Numbered from the stretch's first letter, positions 1 to 8,775 are shown. The stretch is DNA of 64,000 bases from Methylocapsa palsarum (GCF_900114285.1 NZ_FOSN01000014.1:1-64000), one strand, 5' to 3'. The notes: generated by a model from the sequence alone, not told the origin. Translations and numbers: made by a program.

Positions 1-73
1 CACGACGCCGTTCGACGTCGGCACGAGGTCGTCCCAGCTCACCTTCGGCGGCGACATCGTCGTCAAGTTCTGA
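1..73 (+). CDS. 3' end of an unidentified protein (partial)
   Basis: An open frame enters from the left edge (codons from base 2) and stops at TGA 71-73. Only about 23 residues are visible, ending in GGDIVVKF. That is too little to name a family. A strong hairpin terminator follows within 50 bases, which supports this being the true end of a plus-strand gene. Confidence 0.5.
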   Translation, partial: TTPFDVGTRSSQLTFGGDIVVKF

Positions 74-111
74 GCGCGCCGGACAGGACCGGGCCATACC
101 GCCCGCAGAAC

Positions 112-152
112 CAAAAGGGGGCGCCGCTTCGCAATCGAAGCGGCGCCTTTTC
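112..152 (+). terminator. Rho-independent terminator
   Basis: A 12-bp perfect stem (GGCGCCGCTTCG at 120-131, complement at 136-147) closes a 4-base loop. It is followed by TTTT and preceded by AAAA, so it could act in both directions. It sits just after the partial gene at the left edge and about 125 bases beyond the stop of the minus-strand LysR gene. Confidence 0.85.
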
Positions 153-276
153 CATTCGATCCAGCGTCAGCTTCGACACCACCGGCGCGAGAGGGATATC
201 GGCGGCCTCACTAACTCCTCGAACTCCGATCGAAGATCGCGATCCTGATCGCCGTGTCCGCCAAAAAACGTAAATC

Positions 277-1197
277 CTAGAGTTCCGCCAGATCTCCAAG
301 CCAGGCCTTTAATCTCGGCGCGGCGAAATCGAGGAAGGCCCTTGATTTGAGCGGCAGAGGCGAGGGCGCCGCATAGATCAGGCTCACTGGCGCGGGCGCC
401 GGCTCGAAGCCCCGCAAAATCGTCGTCAGTCGCCCGGCCTTGATGGCGGCCGCGACCTGGTACGACAGAACGCGCGTGACGCCCATGGCGGCGATCGCGG
501 CGTCAATGGCGGCCTCAGCCGTGTTGATGGTCAGCCGCGAGCAAACCGGAAACCCGGTGATTGTTTTCCCGGTCTGGAACGGCCAGGCGTCAGACGCGTA
601 AAGGCCTTCGAACGTGATGCATGCGTGCGAGCGAAGATCGCCCGGCGTCTGCGGCGTTCCCTTTTTTGCAAAATAGGCGGGAGCGCCGCAGACGACCCGC
701 CTGATCGCTCCGATACGCTTGGCCGTTACGCTGCTGTCGGGAAGTTCGCCGACGCGGATCGCGAGATCGACATGCTCCTCCAACAGGTTCACGACGCGAT
801 CCGCCAACACCAGCCGGACGTTGATGTCCGGATAGGCTTTCAGGAACTCCATCGTCACCGGAAGGACAAGCAACCGTCCCATGACAATTGGAGCGGCGAT
901 GGTCAAATCGCCTTTGGGAGTGCTGTATTCGCCTGACGCGGCGCGTTCAGCTTCCCTGATCTCGTCAAGAATTCGTTTGCAAGCGACGACATAGGCGCGG
1001 CCGGCCTCGGTCAATTCGAGGCGCCGGCTGGTTCGGGTGACGAGCCGCGCGGAGAGATGCGCCTCAAGGTCGGACACCTTGCGGCTGACGGTCGCCAGTG
1101 GAACGCCGAGTTTGCGGGAAGCCGCCGAGAGGCTGCCGGTTTCGACGGCCGTCAAAAGGGTCGCCATGGATTCGAGACGATCCATCATTCCTCTCAT
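277..1197 (-). CDS. LysR-family transcriptional regulator
   Basis: A 306-residue protein of the usual LysR length. The N-terminal winged helix-turn-helix lies at about residues 8-66 (AASRKLGVPLATVSRKVSDLE, with the family's acidic and basic linker after it). A substrate-binding domain with the common ITIAAP/GRLLVLP and HVDLAIRVG segments fills about 95-300. It is divergent from the AhpD-like peroxidase gene at 1304, with 106 bases between the start codons. The classic LysR arrangement suggests it controls that gene and perhaps the DUF1348 gene after it. The inducer cannot be read from the sequence. An upstream ATG pair (MRGMMDRLE) leaves the exact start uncertain by four codons. Confidence 0.93.
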   Translation of the reverse strand: MRGMMDRLESMATLLTAVETGSLSAASRKLGVPLATVSRKVSDLEAHLSARLVTRTSRRLELTEAGRAYVVACKRILDEIREAERAASGEYSTPKGDLTIAAPIVMGRLLVLPVTMEFLKAYPDINVRLVLADRVVNLLEEHVDLAIRVGELPDSSVTAKRIGAIRRVVCGAPAYFAKKGTPQTPGDLRSHACITFEGLYASDAWPFQTGKTITGFPVCSRLTINTAEAAIDAAIAAMGVTRVLSYQVAAAIKAGRLTTILRGFEPAPAPVSLIYAAPSPLPLKSRAFLDFAAPRLKAWLGDLAEL

Positions 1198-1303
1198 ATT
1201 ATGGAAGGATACATTTAAAATATAAAGGATACCACGAATCTGCGGAAGCCTCTATTGATTGGCCATCGGTTGAGCCCAACCGCAACGCGAAAGGAAACCC
1301 GCC

Positions 1304-1855
1304 ATGTCACGTCTCCCGACCCCCGCGACGATCGACGCCGCCCCGGCCGCCTCCCGTCCGTTTCTGGAGGCCGTCAAGAAGCAATTCGGCGTCGTGCCCA
1401 ACCTGTTCCGTCTCGTCTCCAACAGCCCGGCCGCACTGGAAGGCTATCTTGGACTCTCATCCGCGTTGGACAAGGGCGCGTTGCCCGCGCCGACCCGCGA
1501 GCGGATCGCGCTGGCCGTCGCCGAGATCAACGGCTGTGACTATTGTCTCTCGGCGCACACGTTTCTTGGCAAGCGCCTGGCGAAACTCGACGACGCCGAG
1601 ATCGCCGCCAACCGCAGCGGCGCCTCGAACGACCCGAAAGCGGATGCTGCGGTGCGCTTCGCCGCTAAAGTTGCGCGCGAGCGCGGCCATGTCAGCGAAG
1701 ACGATGTCCGCGCCGTCAAGCTTGCCGGGTATGACGACGCCGAAGTGATCGAAATCGTGCAGCACGTCGCGCTGAACACCTGGACGAACTACATCAACGA
1801 AGTGGCCAAGACCGACATTGATTTTCCGGTCGTCAGCGTCCGCAGCGCAGCCTGA
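1304..1855 (+). CDS. Carboxymuconolactone decarboxylase-family peroxidase-related protein (AhpD-like)
   Basis: A 183-residue protein with the AhpD-type redox motif Cys-Asp-Tyr-Cys followed three residues on by His (NGCDYCLSAHTFLG, near residue 77). The Glu expected upstream of it is present (AEINGC). Members of this family are thiol-based alkylhydroperoxidase-like enzymes, and many lack a known substrate. The N-terminal FLEAVKKQFGVVPNLFR segment is typical of the peroxidase-related subgroup. The gene is transcribed away from the adjacent LysR regulator and toward a DUF1348 gene 118 bases downstream, so the two may be co-regulated. A role in peroxide or organic-hydroperoxide detoxification is an inference from the family. 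Confidence 0.92.
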   Translation: MSRLPTPATIDAAPAASRPFLEAVKKQFGVVPNLFRLVSNSPAALEGYLGLSSALDKGALPAPTRERIALAVAEINGCDYCLSAHTFLGKRLAKLDDAEIAANRSGASNDPKADAAVRFAAKVARERGHVSEDDVRAVKLAGYDDAEVIEIVQHVALNTWTNYINEVAKTDIDFPVVSVRSAA

Positions 1856-1973
1856 ATCGACCTGCCGACTCCGCCGGGCGGGCGAGTTTCCGCTCCGCCC
1901 GGCCGGGAAAACCGCTAAAGAGACGCGACGAATCCGCCGTCGACAAATCGCCGAAATCTGAACGGAGTCAAAA

Positions 1974-2438
1974 ATGTCTCGTCCGCCGATTCCTCCCTTC
2001 ACCGCCGAGACCGCAGCGCAAAAGGCCCGCCTGGCGGAGGATGCGTGGAACAGCCGCGATCCGGCGCGGGTCGCTCTCGCTTATACGGAAGACAGCCGCT
2101 GGCGCAACCGCGCCCAGTTTCTGCAGGGCCGTGCTGAAATCGAGGCGTTCCTGACCGCCAAATGGGAGCGGGAGCTGGACTACCGCCTGATCAAGGAGGT
2201 GTGGGCGTTCCGCGAGGCTCGCATCGCCGTGCGCTTTGCGTATGAATGGCGCGACGAGTCCGGCAACTGGTTCCGCGCCTACGGCAACGAGAACTGGGAA
2301 TTTGACGAGCATGGCCTCATGCGCGTGCGGATCGCCAGCATCAACGATCTGCCGATCAGGGAGGGCGAGCGCAAATACCACTGGCCGCAGGGGCGTCGTC
2401 CCGACGATCACCCAGGTCTTAGCGAATTGGGGCTTTAG
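1974..2438 (+). CDS. DUF1348 (SnoaL/NTF2-like fold) protein
   Basis: A 154-residue protein that matches the DUF1348 family in length and wording: [22 protein letters not shown] near residue 26, then [13 protein letters not shown], and a C-terminal [23 protein letters not shown]. The fold is the small NTF2/SnoaL cone with a hydrophobic pocket. The biochemical function of the family is not established. Position behind the AhpD-like gene suggests a shared LysR-controlled unit. The ATG is preceded by GGAG (GAACGGAGTCAAAA), which fixes the start. Confidence 0.9.
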   Translation: MSRPPIPPFTAETAAQKARLAEDAWNSRDPARVALAYTEDSRWRNRAQFLQGRAEIEAFLTAKWERELDYRLIKEVWAFREARIAVRFAYEWRDESGNWFRAYGNENWEFDEHGLMRVRIASINDLPIREGERKYHWPQGRRPDDHPGLSELGL

Positions 2439-2902
2439 GCGCGATTGCGCATGGCGCTTGATCACGGACGTGACGATTCGTCCGAACAGGGGCTCGTAAC
2501 GGCTTCGCCCGCGGCGGCGAATGAGGGATCGCAGGCGAGGCAGACAATATGGGGCGCCGCGCAAAAAAGTTTTTCTACGGAGGTAACGAAAGCGACGTCG
2601 GCACCGTATAAGCAATCAGATAGGATCGCGCTTCCGCAGTGCGATGCGAAAATTTGTTGCGACGCAGGTCCAGTCTTGACCGTTGGCATTGCTTCGCGAG
2701 CGCTGTCAGTCGCCGAGTGACTGGATGTAGCATTCGCTCAAACCTTAAGGAACCGAGCCTTAGATCTTCGGCCTTTGTTGAAGCTTTGGAAACCTGGCCC
2801 GGCGGTGAGAGCTGGATGTCAGGAGCCAAGACGGCGCCCGAGCAGTCTGGCGGGCGGCGAAACCAGGTGCGCCTCCGGCGTCCATCATCAGGAGTAAATG
2901 CC
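2439..2902. other. Intergenic stretch, no gene supported
   Basis: About 460 bases between the DUF1348 gene and the repeat-protein gene. Open frames run through it on both strands, but none shows a recognisable domain, a good ribosome-binding site or coding-like composition. No clear terminator or promoter was seen. The long plus-strand frame entering the repeat gene from 2639 is open only by chance. Confidence 0.5.
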
Positions 2903-3163
2903 ATGTTTTCCAAATGCGCCAAGACCTCTGCGGCGGCTCTTGCGGCTTTGATCGCCGCCTCGACGCTCGTTTTGCCTGCGTCGGCGCAGGACAAGATGAC
3001 GCCCGACGCCATGAAGGGCGATGCGATGAAGGGCGATCATATGAAAGGCGACGCCATGAAAGGCGATGCCATGAAAGGCGATCATATGAAAGGCGACGCC
3101 ATGAAGGGGGACGCCATGAAAGGCGATCATATGAAGGGCGACGCCATGAAGGGCGACAAATAG
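2903..3163 (+). CDS. Secreted pentapeptide MxKDx-type repeat protein
   Basis: The 86-residue product begins with a signal peptide of about 29 residues (basic start, Ala/Leu-rich core, likely cut at ASA-Q). It then consists almost only of ten xMKGD pentapeptides, with x following the order Ala-Ala-His three times and then Ala. It resembles the small periplasmic pentapeptide MXKDX proteins known from several proteobacteria, whose role is unknown. The ATG at 2903 follows GGAG, and an in-frame upstream extension from 2639 lacks such a site. It lies 61 bases before a cytochrome b / molybdoenzyme pair. A metal- or redox-related periplasmic role would be a guess from the regularly spaced Met and His. 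Confidence 0.85.
   Translation: MFSKCAKTSAAALAALIAASTLVLPASAQDKMTPDAMKGDAMKGDHMKGDAMKGDAMKGDHMKGDAMKGDAMKGDHMKGDAMKGDK
3008..3157 (+). repeat. Ten 15-bp tandem units coding xMKGD
   Basis: Ten consecutive 15-base units each encode Ala/His-Met-Lys-Gly-Asp. Third-position changes (GGC/GGG, AAG/AAA, GAT/GAC) differ between units, and the CAT/GCC alternation gives a 45-base higher-order period. The repeat is kept at the protein level, which argues for coding selection rather than a very recent slippage event. Confidence 0.9.
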
Positions 3164-3224
3164 ATCTGATTACAGCCCGCTCTGATAGAAGAGGAGCGGG
3201 CTCCCCCATAAGGGCCGGGATACG

Positions 3225-4088
3225 ATGGAAACACGCGCTGAAGCCCATGGATCAGTTGGAATCCCGGTAGCGGTCTCCATTTACAGGCACGCCCTTGTGA
3301 CCCGGCTGACGCATTGGATCAACGTGCTTTGCGTCACCGTTCTGCTGTTCAGCGGCCTTCAGATCTTCAACGCGCATCCGGCGCTTTACTGGGGCCATTT
3401 TGGCGCCGACGCCGATCATCCCGTCTTTGAGATCGGCGCCGACGAGCCGGAGAATGGGCCGCCCGTCGGCTTCGCCAGAATAGGCTCCACAACGTTTGCG
3501 ACCACAGGGGTTCTGGGCGTTTCGAACAACGCCGCCGGAGAAGCCGTTGAACGCGGCTTTCCAAGGTGGTTGACCCTTCCCGGCTGGCGCGAGTTGTCGT
3601 TGGGGCGCAGATGGCATTTCTTCTTCGCCTGGCTGTTCGTCGCCAATCTTCTCGTCTACTTCGCGGCCGGCCTCGGCAATGGGCATTTGCGGCGCGATCT
3701 CCTGCCCAGTGGTCAAGAGCTGCGGCCTCGTTCGCTTCTGCGCGACATCGCCGGCCACATCAAGCTGAAGTTTCCGCGCGGCGAAGAGGCGCGCCGCTAC
3801 AATCCGCTGCAAAAACTCGCCTATCTCGCCGTCATCGGCGTGTTGTTGCCGGTCATGGTGTTGACCGGGCTTACAATGTCGCCCGGAATGGATGCGATCC
3901 TGCCCTGGCTGGTCGATCTCTTTGGCGGGCGGCAATCGGCGCGAACGATCCATTTCATCGCGGCTTTCCTTATCGTTCTGTTTGTTGTCGTTCACGTCGC
4001 GATGGTTTTCCTGGCGGGGCCGATCAATGAACTGCGCTCCATGATAACGGGACGATTTCGTATATCTGTCGAGGATCAACATGAGTAG
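3225..4088 (+). CDS. Cytochrome b561/b6-type membrane subunit
   Basis: A 287-residue membrane protein with the Ni/Fe-hydrogenase-type cytochrome b pattern. An N-terminal RHALVTRLTHWINVL helix carries a His, WHFFFAWLFVANLLVYF follows near 130, then two further helices near 200 and 240 containing HFIAAF and VVHVAMV. The His residues in these helices are the expected heme b ligands. Its stop overlaps the start of the molybdopterin oxidoreductase by 8 bases, so the two are translated together. By analogy with similar pairs it would pass electrons between the quinone pool and the periplasmic molybdoenzyme. Confidence 0.88.
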   Translation: METRAEAHGSVGIPVAVSIYRHALVTRLTHWINVLCVTVLLFSGLQIFNAHPALYWGHFGADADHPVFEIGADEPENGPPVGFARIGSTTFATTGVLGVSNNAAGEAVERGFPRWLTLPGWRELSLGRRWHFFFAWLFVANLLVYFAAGLGNGHLRRDLLPSGQELRPRSLLRDIAGHIKLKFPRGEEARRYNPLQKLAYLAVIGVLLPVMVLTGLTMSPGMDAILPWLVDLFGGRQSARTIHFIAAFLIVLFVVVHVAMVFLAGPINELRSMITGRFRISVEDQHE

Positions 4089-4860
4089 CATCCAGATTCC
4101 GCGGCGCCGGTTTCTGGCCCTCGGAGCGGCGGGCTTCGGCGCAAGTCTTCTTGCGGGTTGCGACCGGCTTTCCGAATCGCCCGAGGTCGGCGAGTTCTTG
4201 TCCTCGGCGGAGGGGCTGACCTACCGCGCCCAGCGCCTGCTCGGCGGCAGCCATTCGCTGGCGCGCGAGTATGCCGAGGCGGATCTGTCTCCGGTGTTCA
4301 AGGTGAACGGCACCCATATGCCCGAAGGCGACGACTATGCCGAATTGGTCGAGAGCAATTTCGCCAGGTGGCGGCTCCGAATCGATGGGCTGGTCGCCAA
4401 TCCGCTGGACCTGTCGCTGCAGGACCTGCGGAACCTGCCGCAACGAACCCAGATCACGCGGCATGATTGCGTCGAAGGATGGAGCGCCATCGGCAAATGG
4501 CAGGGCGTTCCGTTGTCCATCGTGCTGAAGCGCGCCTCGCCGCTTCCGGAAGCCCGCTTCGCGGTCTTTCACTGCGCCGACATGTACGAACACGCCCTCG
4601 ATGGGACCGGGCAATATTACGAGAGCATCGACCTTATCGACGCCTTTCATCCGCAGACCATTCTGGCGCATCGGCTCAACGACGGGCCGCTGTCGGTTGG
4701 CCATGGCGCGCCGCTGCGGCTGCGAGTGGAGCGGCAGCTTGGCTATAAGCAGGCAAAATATGTCATGCGCGTCGAACTTGCCGCCAGCCTCGAGGGCTTC
4801 GGCCGCGGCAAGGGCGGGTTTTGGCCGGATCGCGGTTACGAGTGGTACGCGGGAATATAG
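4081..4860 (+). CDS. Tat-exported molybdopterin-dependent oxidoreductase (sulfite oxidase/MsrP-like fold)
   Basis: A 259-residue protein starting with a twin-arginine signal (RRRFLALGAAGFG). This is followed by a lipobox-like LLAGC at 23-27, so it may be a lipoprotein. The molybdenum-liganding Cys is near residue 130 in TRHDCVEGWSAIGKWQGVPL, the hallmark of the sulfite-oxidase family. The protein is shorter than sulfite oxidases and lacks their dimerisation domain, which is closer to MsrP/YedY. The partner upstream is a b-type cytochrome, as MsrQ is for MsrP, though not homologous in an obvious way. The substrate is not known; sulfoxides or sulfite are possible. Cofactor genes are not in the window. 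Confidence 0.88.
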   Translation: MSSIQIPRRRFLALGAAGFGASLLAGCDRLSESPEVGEFLSSAEGLTYRAQRLLGGSHSLAREYAEADLSPVFKVNGTHMPEGDDYAELVESNFARWRLRIDGLVANPLDLSLQDLRNLPQRTQITRHDCVEGWSAIGKWQGVPLSIVLKRASPLPEARFAVFHCADMYEHALDGTGQYYESIDLIDAFHPQTILAHRLNDGPLSVGHGAPLRLRVERQLGYKQAKYVMRVELAASLEGFGRGKGGFWPDRGYEWYAGI

Positions 4861-5041
4861 CTCGTCCGAAGCGGCTGATCGGGATCAACCAGCGTAAGCG
4901 TCGCCTTGACAGGCCGGACGGCTTTCGATCAGACTCCTTTCACATCGACTGCTTGCAATAAGGAGGCGGCGGCTGTCGCGAAGGCCTCTCCGCGTGGCGA
5001 AGTCTCAATGCTCGGCGACCGGCCCTTTTACGGACTTTCTC

Positions 5042-6238
5042 ATGACGACGATCGCGACTCCCGGCTTCCTGACTTTCACCATTTCGATCATGGTCTATTT
5101 TGGCGGGGCGGGCCTCAATTATCTGATCGCTCCGCTGCGCCGCTGGAATATCCCCGAGGCCGTCACAGGCGGCTTGATCGCCGCGCTCGCGACGCTCGCC
5201 ATACACGAGAAGCTTGGGCTCGAGATTGTTTTCGACCTGAACGCCCGGGACATGCTGCTGCTCTATTTTTTCACCGGGATCGGACTCAACGCCAAACTCG
5301 CCGATCTGATCGCGGGGGGCCGTCCGTTGCTCGTCCTTTTGGGGATCACCCTCATTTATCTCGTGCTCCAGAATCTGATCGCGGCGACGAGCGCCGCGGC
5401 GTTGCATTTGCCAAAGGGAATCACTGCACTGATTGGATCGGCGTCCCTGATCGGCGGGCACGGGACCGCCATCGCCTGGGCGCCTGCAATCACGGCGCGC
5501 TTCGGTCTGCCGAACGCCATGGAGATCGGAGTGGCTGCCGCGACGCTCGGACTCGTGATCGCCAGCCTCGTCGGGGGCCCGGTCGCCCGGTTTCTGATCT
5601 CGCGCAATAAATTGTCCGGCCCGCTCGATTCGCCGCCGATGATCGGCCTCGCGGACGAGGGGCGCAAGGACGACATCAATCACGTCGGCCTGCTGCAGAC
5701 GATCCTGGTGCTCAATGTCGCGATCCTGATCGGCGCCGGACTCCATGAAGCGCTGGTCGAGGCCGGACTTAAACTGCCGCTGTTCGTCGCGTGTCTTCTG
5801 TCGGCCATTGCGCTCACCAACACGCTTCCGCGTTTTTTTCCGAAATTGCCATGGCCGTCGCGCACGCGCTCGCTCGCGCTAATCTCCGATCTGTCGCTGA
5901 ATGTTTTTCTCTCGATGTCGCTGATGAGCATGCAGCTCTGGACGCTGGGAGGGCTCGGGCCCGCGCTCGTCGCGGTGTTGGCGATCCAGACCATCGCCGC
6001 CGTTCTCTACATGTTGCTGGTCGTATTTCCGGCGATGGGCCGAACCTATGAAGCAGCGGTCATAGCGGCGGGATTTGGCGGCATCAGTCTTGGCGCGACG
6101 CCGACCGCCATCGCAAATATGACGGCGATTGCGAAGGCTCATGGCGCGGCGCCCATGGCTTTCATCATTCTACCTTTGGTCTCCGCCTTTTTCATCGACA
6201 TCGCGAACGCCGCCGCGATAGCTTTTCTCGTCAGATGA
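5042..6238 (+). CDS. gltS: Sodium/glutamate symporter family protein (GltS-like)
   Basis: About 398 residues, strongly hydrophobic, with around ten membrane helices. Hallmarks of the GltS family are an early FGGAGLNYL, an EAVTGGLIAAL segment, and two inverted half-repeats each with a glycine-rich re-entrant loop (SLIGGHGTAIAWAP near 150 and GFGGISLGATPTAIANM near 345). The family carries glutamate with sodium. I chose ATG 5042, which begins right before the first helix. A GTG at 4994 would add 16 polar residues. Neither has a strong ribosome-binding site. The gene converges on the transglutaminase gene with 15 bases between. Confidence 0.88.
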   Translation: MTTIATPGFLTFTISIMVYFGGAGLNYLIAPLRRWNIPEAVTGGLIAALATLAIHEKLGLEIVFDLNARDMLLLYFFTGIGLNAKLADLIAGGRPLLVLLGITLIYLVLQNLIAATSAAALHLPKGITALIGSASLIGGHGTAIAWAPAITARFGLPNAMEIGVAAATLGLVIASLVGGPVARFLISRNKLSGPLDSPPMIGLADEGRKDDINHVGLLQTILVLNVAILIGAGLHEALVEAGLKLPLFVACLLSAIALTNTLPRFFPKLPWPSRTRSLALISDLSLNVFLSMSLMSMQLWTLGGLGPALVAVLAIQTIAAVLYMLLVVFPAMGRTYEAAVIAAGFGGISLGATPTAIANMTAIAKAHGAAPMAFIILPLVSAFFIDIANAAAIAFLVR

Positions 6239-6253
6239 GATCTGGCGTCGCTG

Positions 6254-7165
6254 TTATTCAGCGGCGGCTGAAGCGTCTTGCGTGATCGGCACGGCGCTGA
6301 CCGCGACGCAAACGTCGAGCCCGAGCGGATCGTCAGACCCGCCGATAAACCCGCCAGAAATCGGGACCGCCTGTTCGGCCGTGCGGGTCATGCCGACGCG
6401 CACCAGGTTCGCGCCCGCGACCAGCCCGTTCGTCGGATCATATTCCACCCAGCCCGCGCCCGGCAAATACACGCCGCACCAGGCGTGCGTGCTGCCGCCC
6501 CCGCGCGTCGTTCCAGAGGTGTCGTCGTAGAGGTACCCCGTCACGAACCGCGCGGCGAGGCCGAGGCTGCGCAGCGCCTCCATCATCAGAACCGCGAAAT
6601 CCCGGCACGTGCCTGATCCGAGCGCCAGCGTCTGCGCCGGGGTCTGGGTGCCTTGCTCATGGCGCGCGCCGTAGCGGAACTCGGCCTTGATCGCATGGGT
6701 CATCGTCTCGAGCATGTCCATCGTGCGGGTGTCGCCCCGGCCCGAGACGAAACGGCGCGCGAAGACGTCAACCGCGCCGTCAGGATCAGGCAGTTGACGT
6801 TCGGCGAGGCGGGCGACGTCGGGCATTTCCTGACTCGCGTAGGAAAATGGAAGCACCTCGGCCGCCGGGTCAAGGCTGCAGGCTGGCAGGGTCGGGCCCG
6901 CGGGATGGTGCGTCAGATCAAGCGTTGAGACGATCCGCAGACGATCCGTCCGTAACGACTGAGGCCATTCGACGAAACAAATGGAATTGTCGAAGACGTC
7001 ATGCGCCCAGCGAATCTTCGCCGCCGGAGGATCAATTGAGAGATCGGCGCCGTGCAAACGCAGATCGTGGCTGTCGTCCGGCCTGATCATCATGCGGTGA
7101 CGGGTCAACCCGACGGGGTTGCGGTAGGTATATTCGGTCGAATGCGTGATCGTGATGCGGGCCAT
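6254..7165 (-). CDS. Transglutaminase-like domain protein
   Basis: A 303-residue protein of the bacterial transglutaminase-like group with an N-terminal beta-rich domain (YTYRNPVGLTRHRMMIRP). The catalytic triad is visible: Cys in GSGTCRDFAVL near 188, His in GGGSTHAWCGVYLP near 226, and Asp in WVEYDPTNG near 244. It has no signal peptide, so it is probably cytoplasmic. Such proteins are often proteases or amidases rather than cross-linkers. The usual partner genes (alpha-E domain and circularly permuted ATP-grasp proteins) are not next to it. The start fits an ATG with GGAGG upstream on the minus strand. Confidence 0.9.
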   Translation of the reverse strand: MARITITHSTEYTYRNPVGLTRHRMMIRPDDSHDLRLHGADLSIDPPAAKIRWAHDVFDNSICFVEWPQSLRTDRLRIVSTLDLTHHPAGPTLPACSLDPAAEVLPFSYASQEMPDVARLAERQLPDPDGAVDVFARRFVSGRGDTRTMDMLETMTHAIKAEFRYGARHEQGTQTPAQTLALGSGTCRDFAVLMMEALRSLGLAARFVTGYLYDDTSGTTRGGGSTHAWCGVYLPGAGWVEYDPTNGLVAGANLVRVGMTRTAEQAVPISGGFIGGSDDPLGLDVCVAVSAVPITQDASAAAE

Positions 7166-7288
7166 TTATCCTCCTTCAAGCGCTTCTTGCGTCGCAGCAG
7201 GGTCAAATTGCTTCCGGCCAGAGGCCTTTTTATCATAATTGAATGACCGGAGCGCGTTGTATCGTCAGCGAAAAATGCGCCTCTTGAA

Positions 7289-7552
7289 TTGCGCTTGCTT
7301 GACGAAAGCCGGAGCAGATCCGCTCTCGCGGCGGCTGCGGTCATCGCAGGCTCATGCGCGCCCAGCGTCGTCGCCGCGCAAGATGCGGAAAGCGATGTTG
7401 AGGACGCCCGCCTTGACGCCGTCGTTGCGACGCCAGGCGCATCGTCGCCGCAGGCGAACAGCGACAACATAGGCGGATCTCTCCGGTTGCAATATGTCGA
7501 CCTCAACAACGATCAAAGCTTCCGCCGCAACATGGAAACGATCGGCCGATGA
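7289..7552 (+). CDS. Small hypothetical, possibly exported or a gene remnant
   Basis: An 87-codon frame with a TTG start. The first about 30 residues look like a signal peptide (SALAAAAVIAGSCAPSVVAA, then QD), followed by a polar acidic region with no known domain. There is no clear ribosome-binding site. It sits in a 407-base gap between two minus-strand genes. It may be a genuine small exported protein, or the surviving 5' part of a longer one. I would not lean on it. Confidence 0.3.
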   Translation: MRLLDESRSRSALAAAAVIAGSCAPSVVAAQDAESDVEDARLDAVVATPGASSPQANSDNIGGSLRLQYVDLNNDQSFRRNMETIGR

Positions 7553-7572
7553 AGAGACCAGCGGCTGGCCGA

Positions 7573-8556
7573 TCACGGCACAAGCACGGCAGCTCCCTCG
7601 AAGGCTCCGGCGCGAAGGTCGGCGAGCGCCTTGTTGGCCTGATCGAGAGGGTAAGCCGTGGTTTGGGTGACGATGCCGATTTGAGGCGCAAGCCCGAGAA
7701 AATCAATTCCGTCCTGCCGTGTGAGATTGGCGACGGACGCGAGTTCGCGCTCTTCCCAGAGGATGCTGTAGGGGAAACTTGGGATGTCGCTCATGTGGAT
7801 TCCCGCGCAGACGACACGCCCGCCTTTGCGGACCGCCTTAAGGGCGAGCGGGACGAGATCGCCGGGGGTTGCGTAGATGATCGCCGCGTCCAGACGATCG
7901 GGAGGCGTTTCGTCGGATCGGCCGGCCCACACCGCGCCGAGGCTTCTGGCGAACGCCTGTGTGGCGAGATCTCCCGGCCGGGTAAAAGCAAAAACATCTC
8001 TGCCTTGCCATTTGGCGACCTGGGCCACGATATGACCGGCGGCGCCGAAGCCGTAAAGGCCCAGCTTCTTGCCGGCGCCGGCGATCTTCAGTGAGCGCCA
8101 GCCAATCAGGCCCGCGCAAAGGAGCGGCGCGAGCGAAACGTCGCTTCCCTCCTCTCCGAGGGGGAAAGCAAAGCGCGCATCCGCGATCGTCGCGCTGGCG
8201 AAACCTCCGTCTCGGGTGTAGCCGGTGAACAAAGGCGAGTCGCACAGGTTTTCGCGGTTTTCCTCGCAATAGGGGCAGGTTCCGCAGGTATGCCCGAGCC
8301 AGGGGACGCCGACCCGCTGATCGATGCTGAGGCCGGTGACGCCCGGCCCGATGGCGTCGATTCGTCCGACGATCTCGTGGCCGGGGATGATCGGCGATTT
8401 CGGATCGGGCAGTTCGCCGTCGAGCACGTGCAGGTCGGTGCGGCAGACGCCGCAGGCGAGAACTTTGACCCGGATCTCCCCCGTTCCGGGCTGCCGGTCG
8501 GGCAGTTCCGTCCAGGTCAGGGGGGTATGCGGCCTCTCGAGCACCATCGCCTGCAT
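7573..8556 (-). CDS. Zinc-dependent alcohol dehydrogenase family protein
   Basis: A 327-residue medium-chain dehydrogenase. Catalytic zinc ligands are Cys in ACGVCRTDLH and the GHE motif (PGHEIVG). The four-Cys structural zinc lobe is CGTCPYCEENRENLC near 91-105. The NAD(P) Rossmann motif is LYGFGAAGHIVAQ near 168. The sequence style (LFTGYTRDGGFA) matches the AdhP/AdhA-like bacterial alcohol dehydrogenases with broad primary-alcohol and aldehyde substrates. It stands alone: the repeat module lies upstream of its start and the transglutaminase region downstream. The substrate is not deducible. Confidence 0.93.
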   Translation of the reverse strand: MQAMVLERPHTPLTWTELPDRQPGTGEIRVKVLACGVCRTDLHVLDGELPDPKSPIIPGHEIVGRIDAIGPGVTGLSIDQRVGVPWLGHTCGTCPYCEENRENLCDSPLFTGYTRDGGFASATIADARFAFPLGEEGSDVSLAPLLCAGLIGWRSLKIAGAGKKLGLYGFGAAGHIVAQVAKWQGRDVFAFTRPGDLATQAFARSLGAVWAGRSDETPPDRLDAAIIYATPGDLVPLALKAVRKGGRVVCAGIHMSDIPSFPYSILWEERELASVANLTRQDGIDFLGLAPQIGIVTQTTAYPLDQANKALADLRAGAFEGAAVLVP

Positions 8557-8590
8557 TGCTTGTCCCTCGCCAGCGCGAAAGCCCGCCGCC

Positions 8591-8775
8591 AGAGCATATT
8601 CCGATTGGATTGAATCAATCCAATCGACAAGAATATGCTCAAGCTTTTGACTCTGGAGCGATTTCTGATCGATCGCATGATTTCATGCGATCGGAAAGCG
8701 CTCGAGCATATTCCGATTGGATTGAATCCATCCAATCGAGAAGACTATGCTCAAGCCTTTGACTCTGGAGCGATT
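8591..8775. repeat. Dispersed palindromic repeat module, copy 1 (A-B-A-partial B)
   Basis: Palindrome A (8592-8640) has arms GAGCATATTC and GAATATGCTC around CGATTGGATT/AATCCAATCG. After AAGCTTTTGACTCTG comes palindrome B (8656-8703) with arms GATCGCATGA and TCATGCGATC. Palindrome A then repeats (8703-8751), followed by the same linker and a cut-off B. The same A-linker-B module occurs at 53551-53665. It resembles REP-type intergenic elements. The 362-base gap between the dehydrogenase and crtB contains nothing else that I recognise. Confidence 0.9.

Noticed and set aside
2749-2779. GGAAC element upstream of the repeat protein as an EcfG (general stress) promoter
   Set aside because: The nearest GTT is about 23 bases away instead of 16-17, so the spacing is wrong.
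3008-3157. Tandem 15-bp repeats as a CRISPR-like array
   Set aside because: There are no spacers, and the units are in frame and code xMKGD after a signal peptide.
3174-3202. Hairpin after the repeat-protein gene as a terminator
   Set aside because: The stem is good (9 bp) but is followed by CCCCC rather than a T tract. It was not listed as a terminator.
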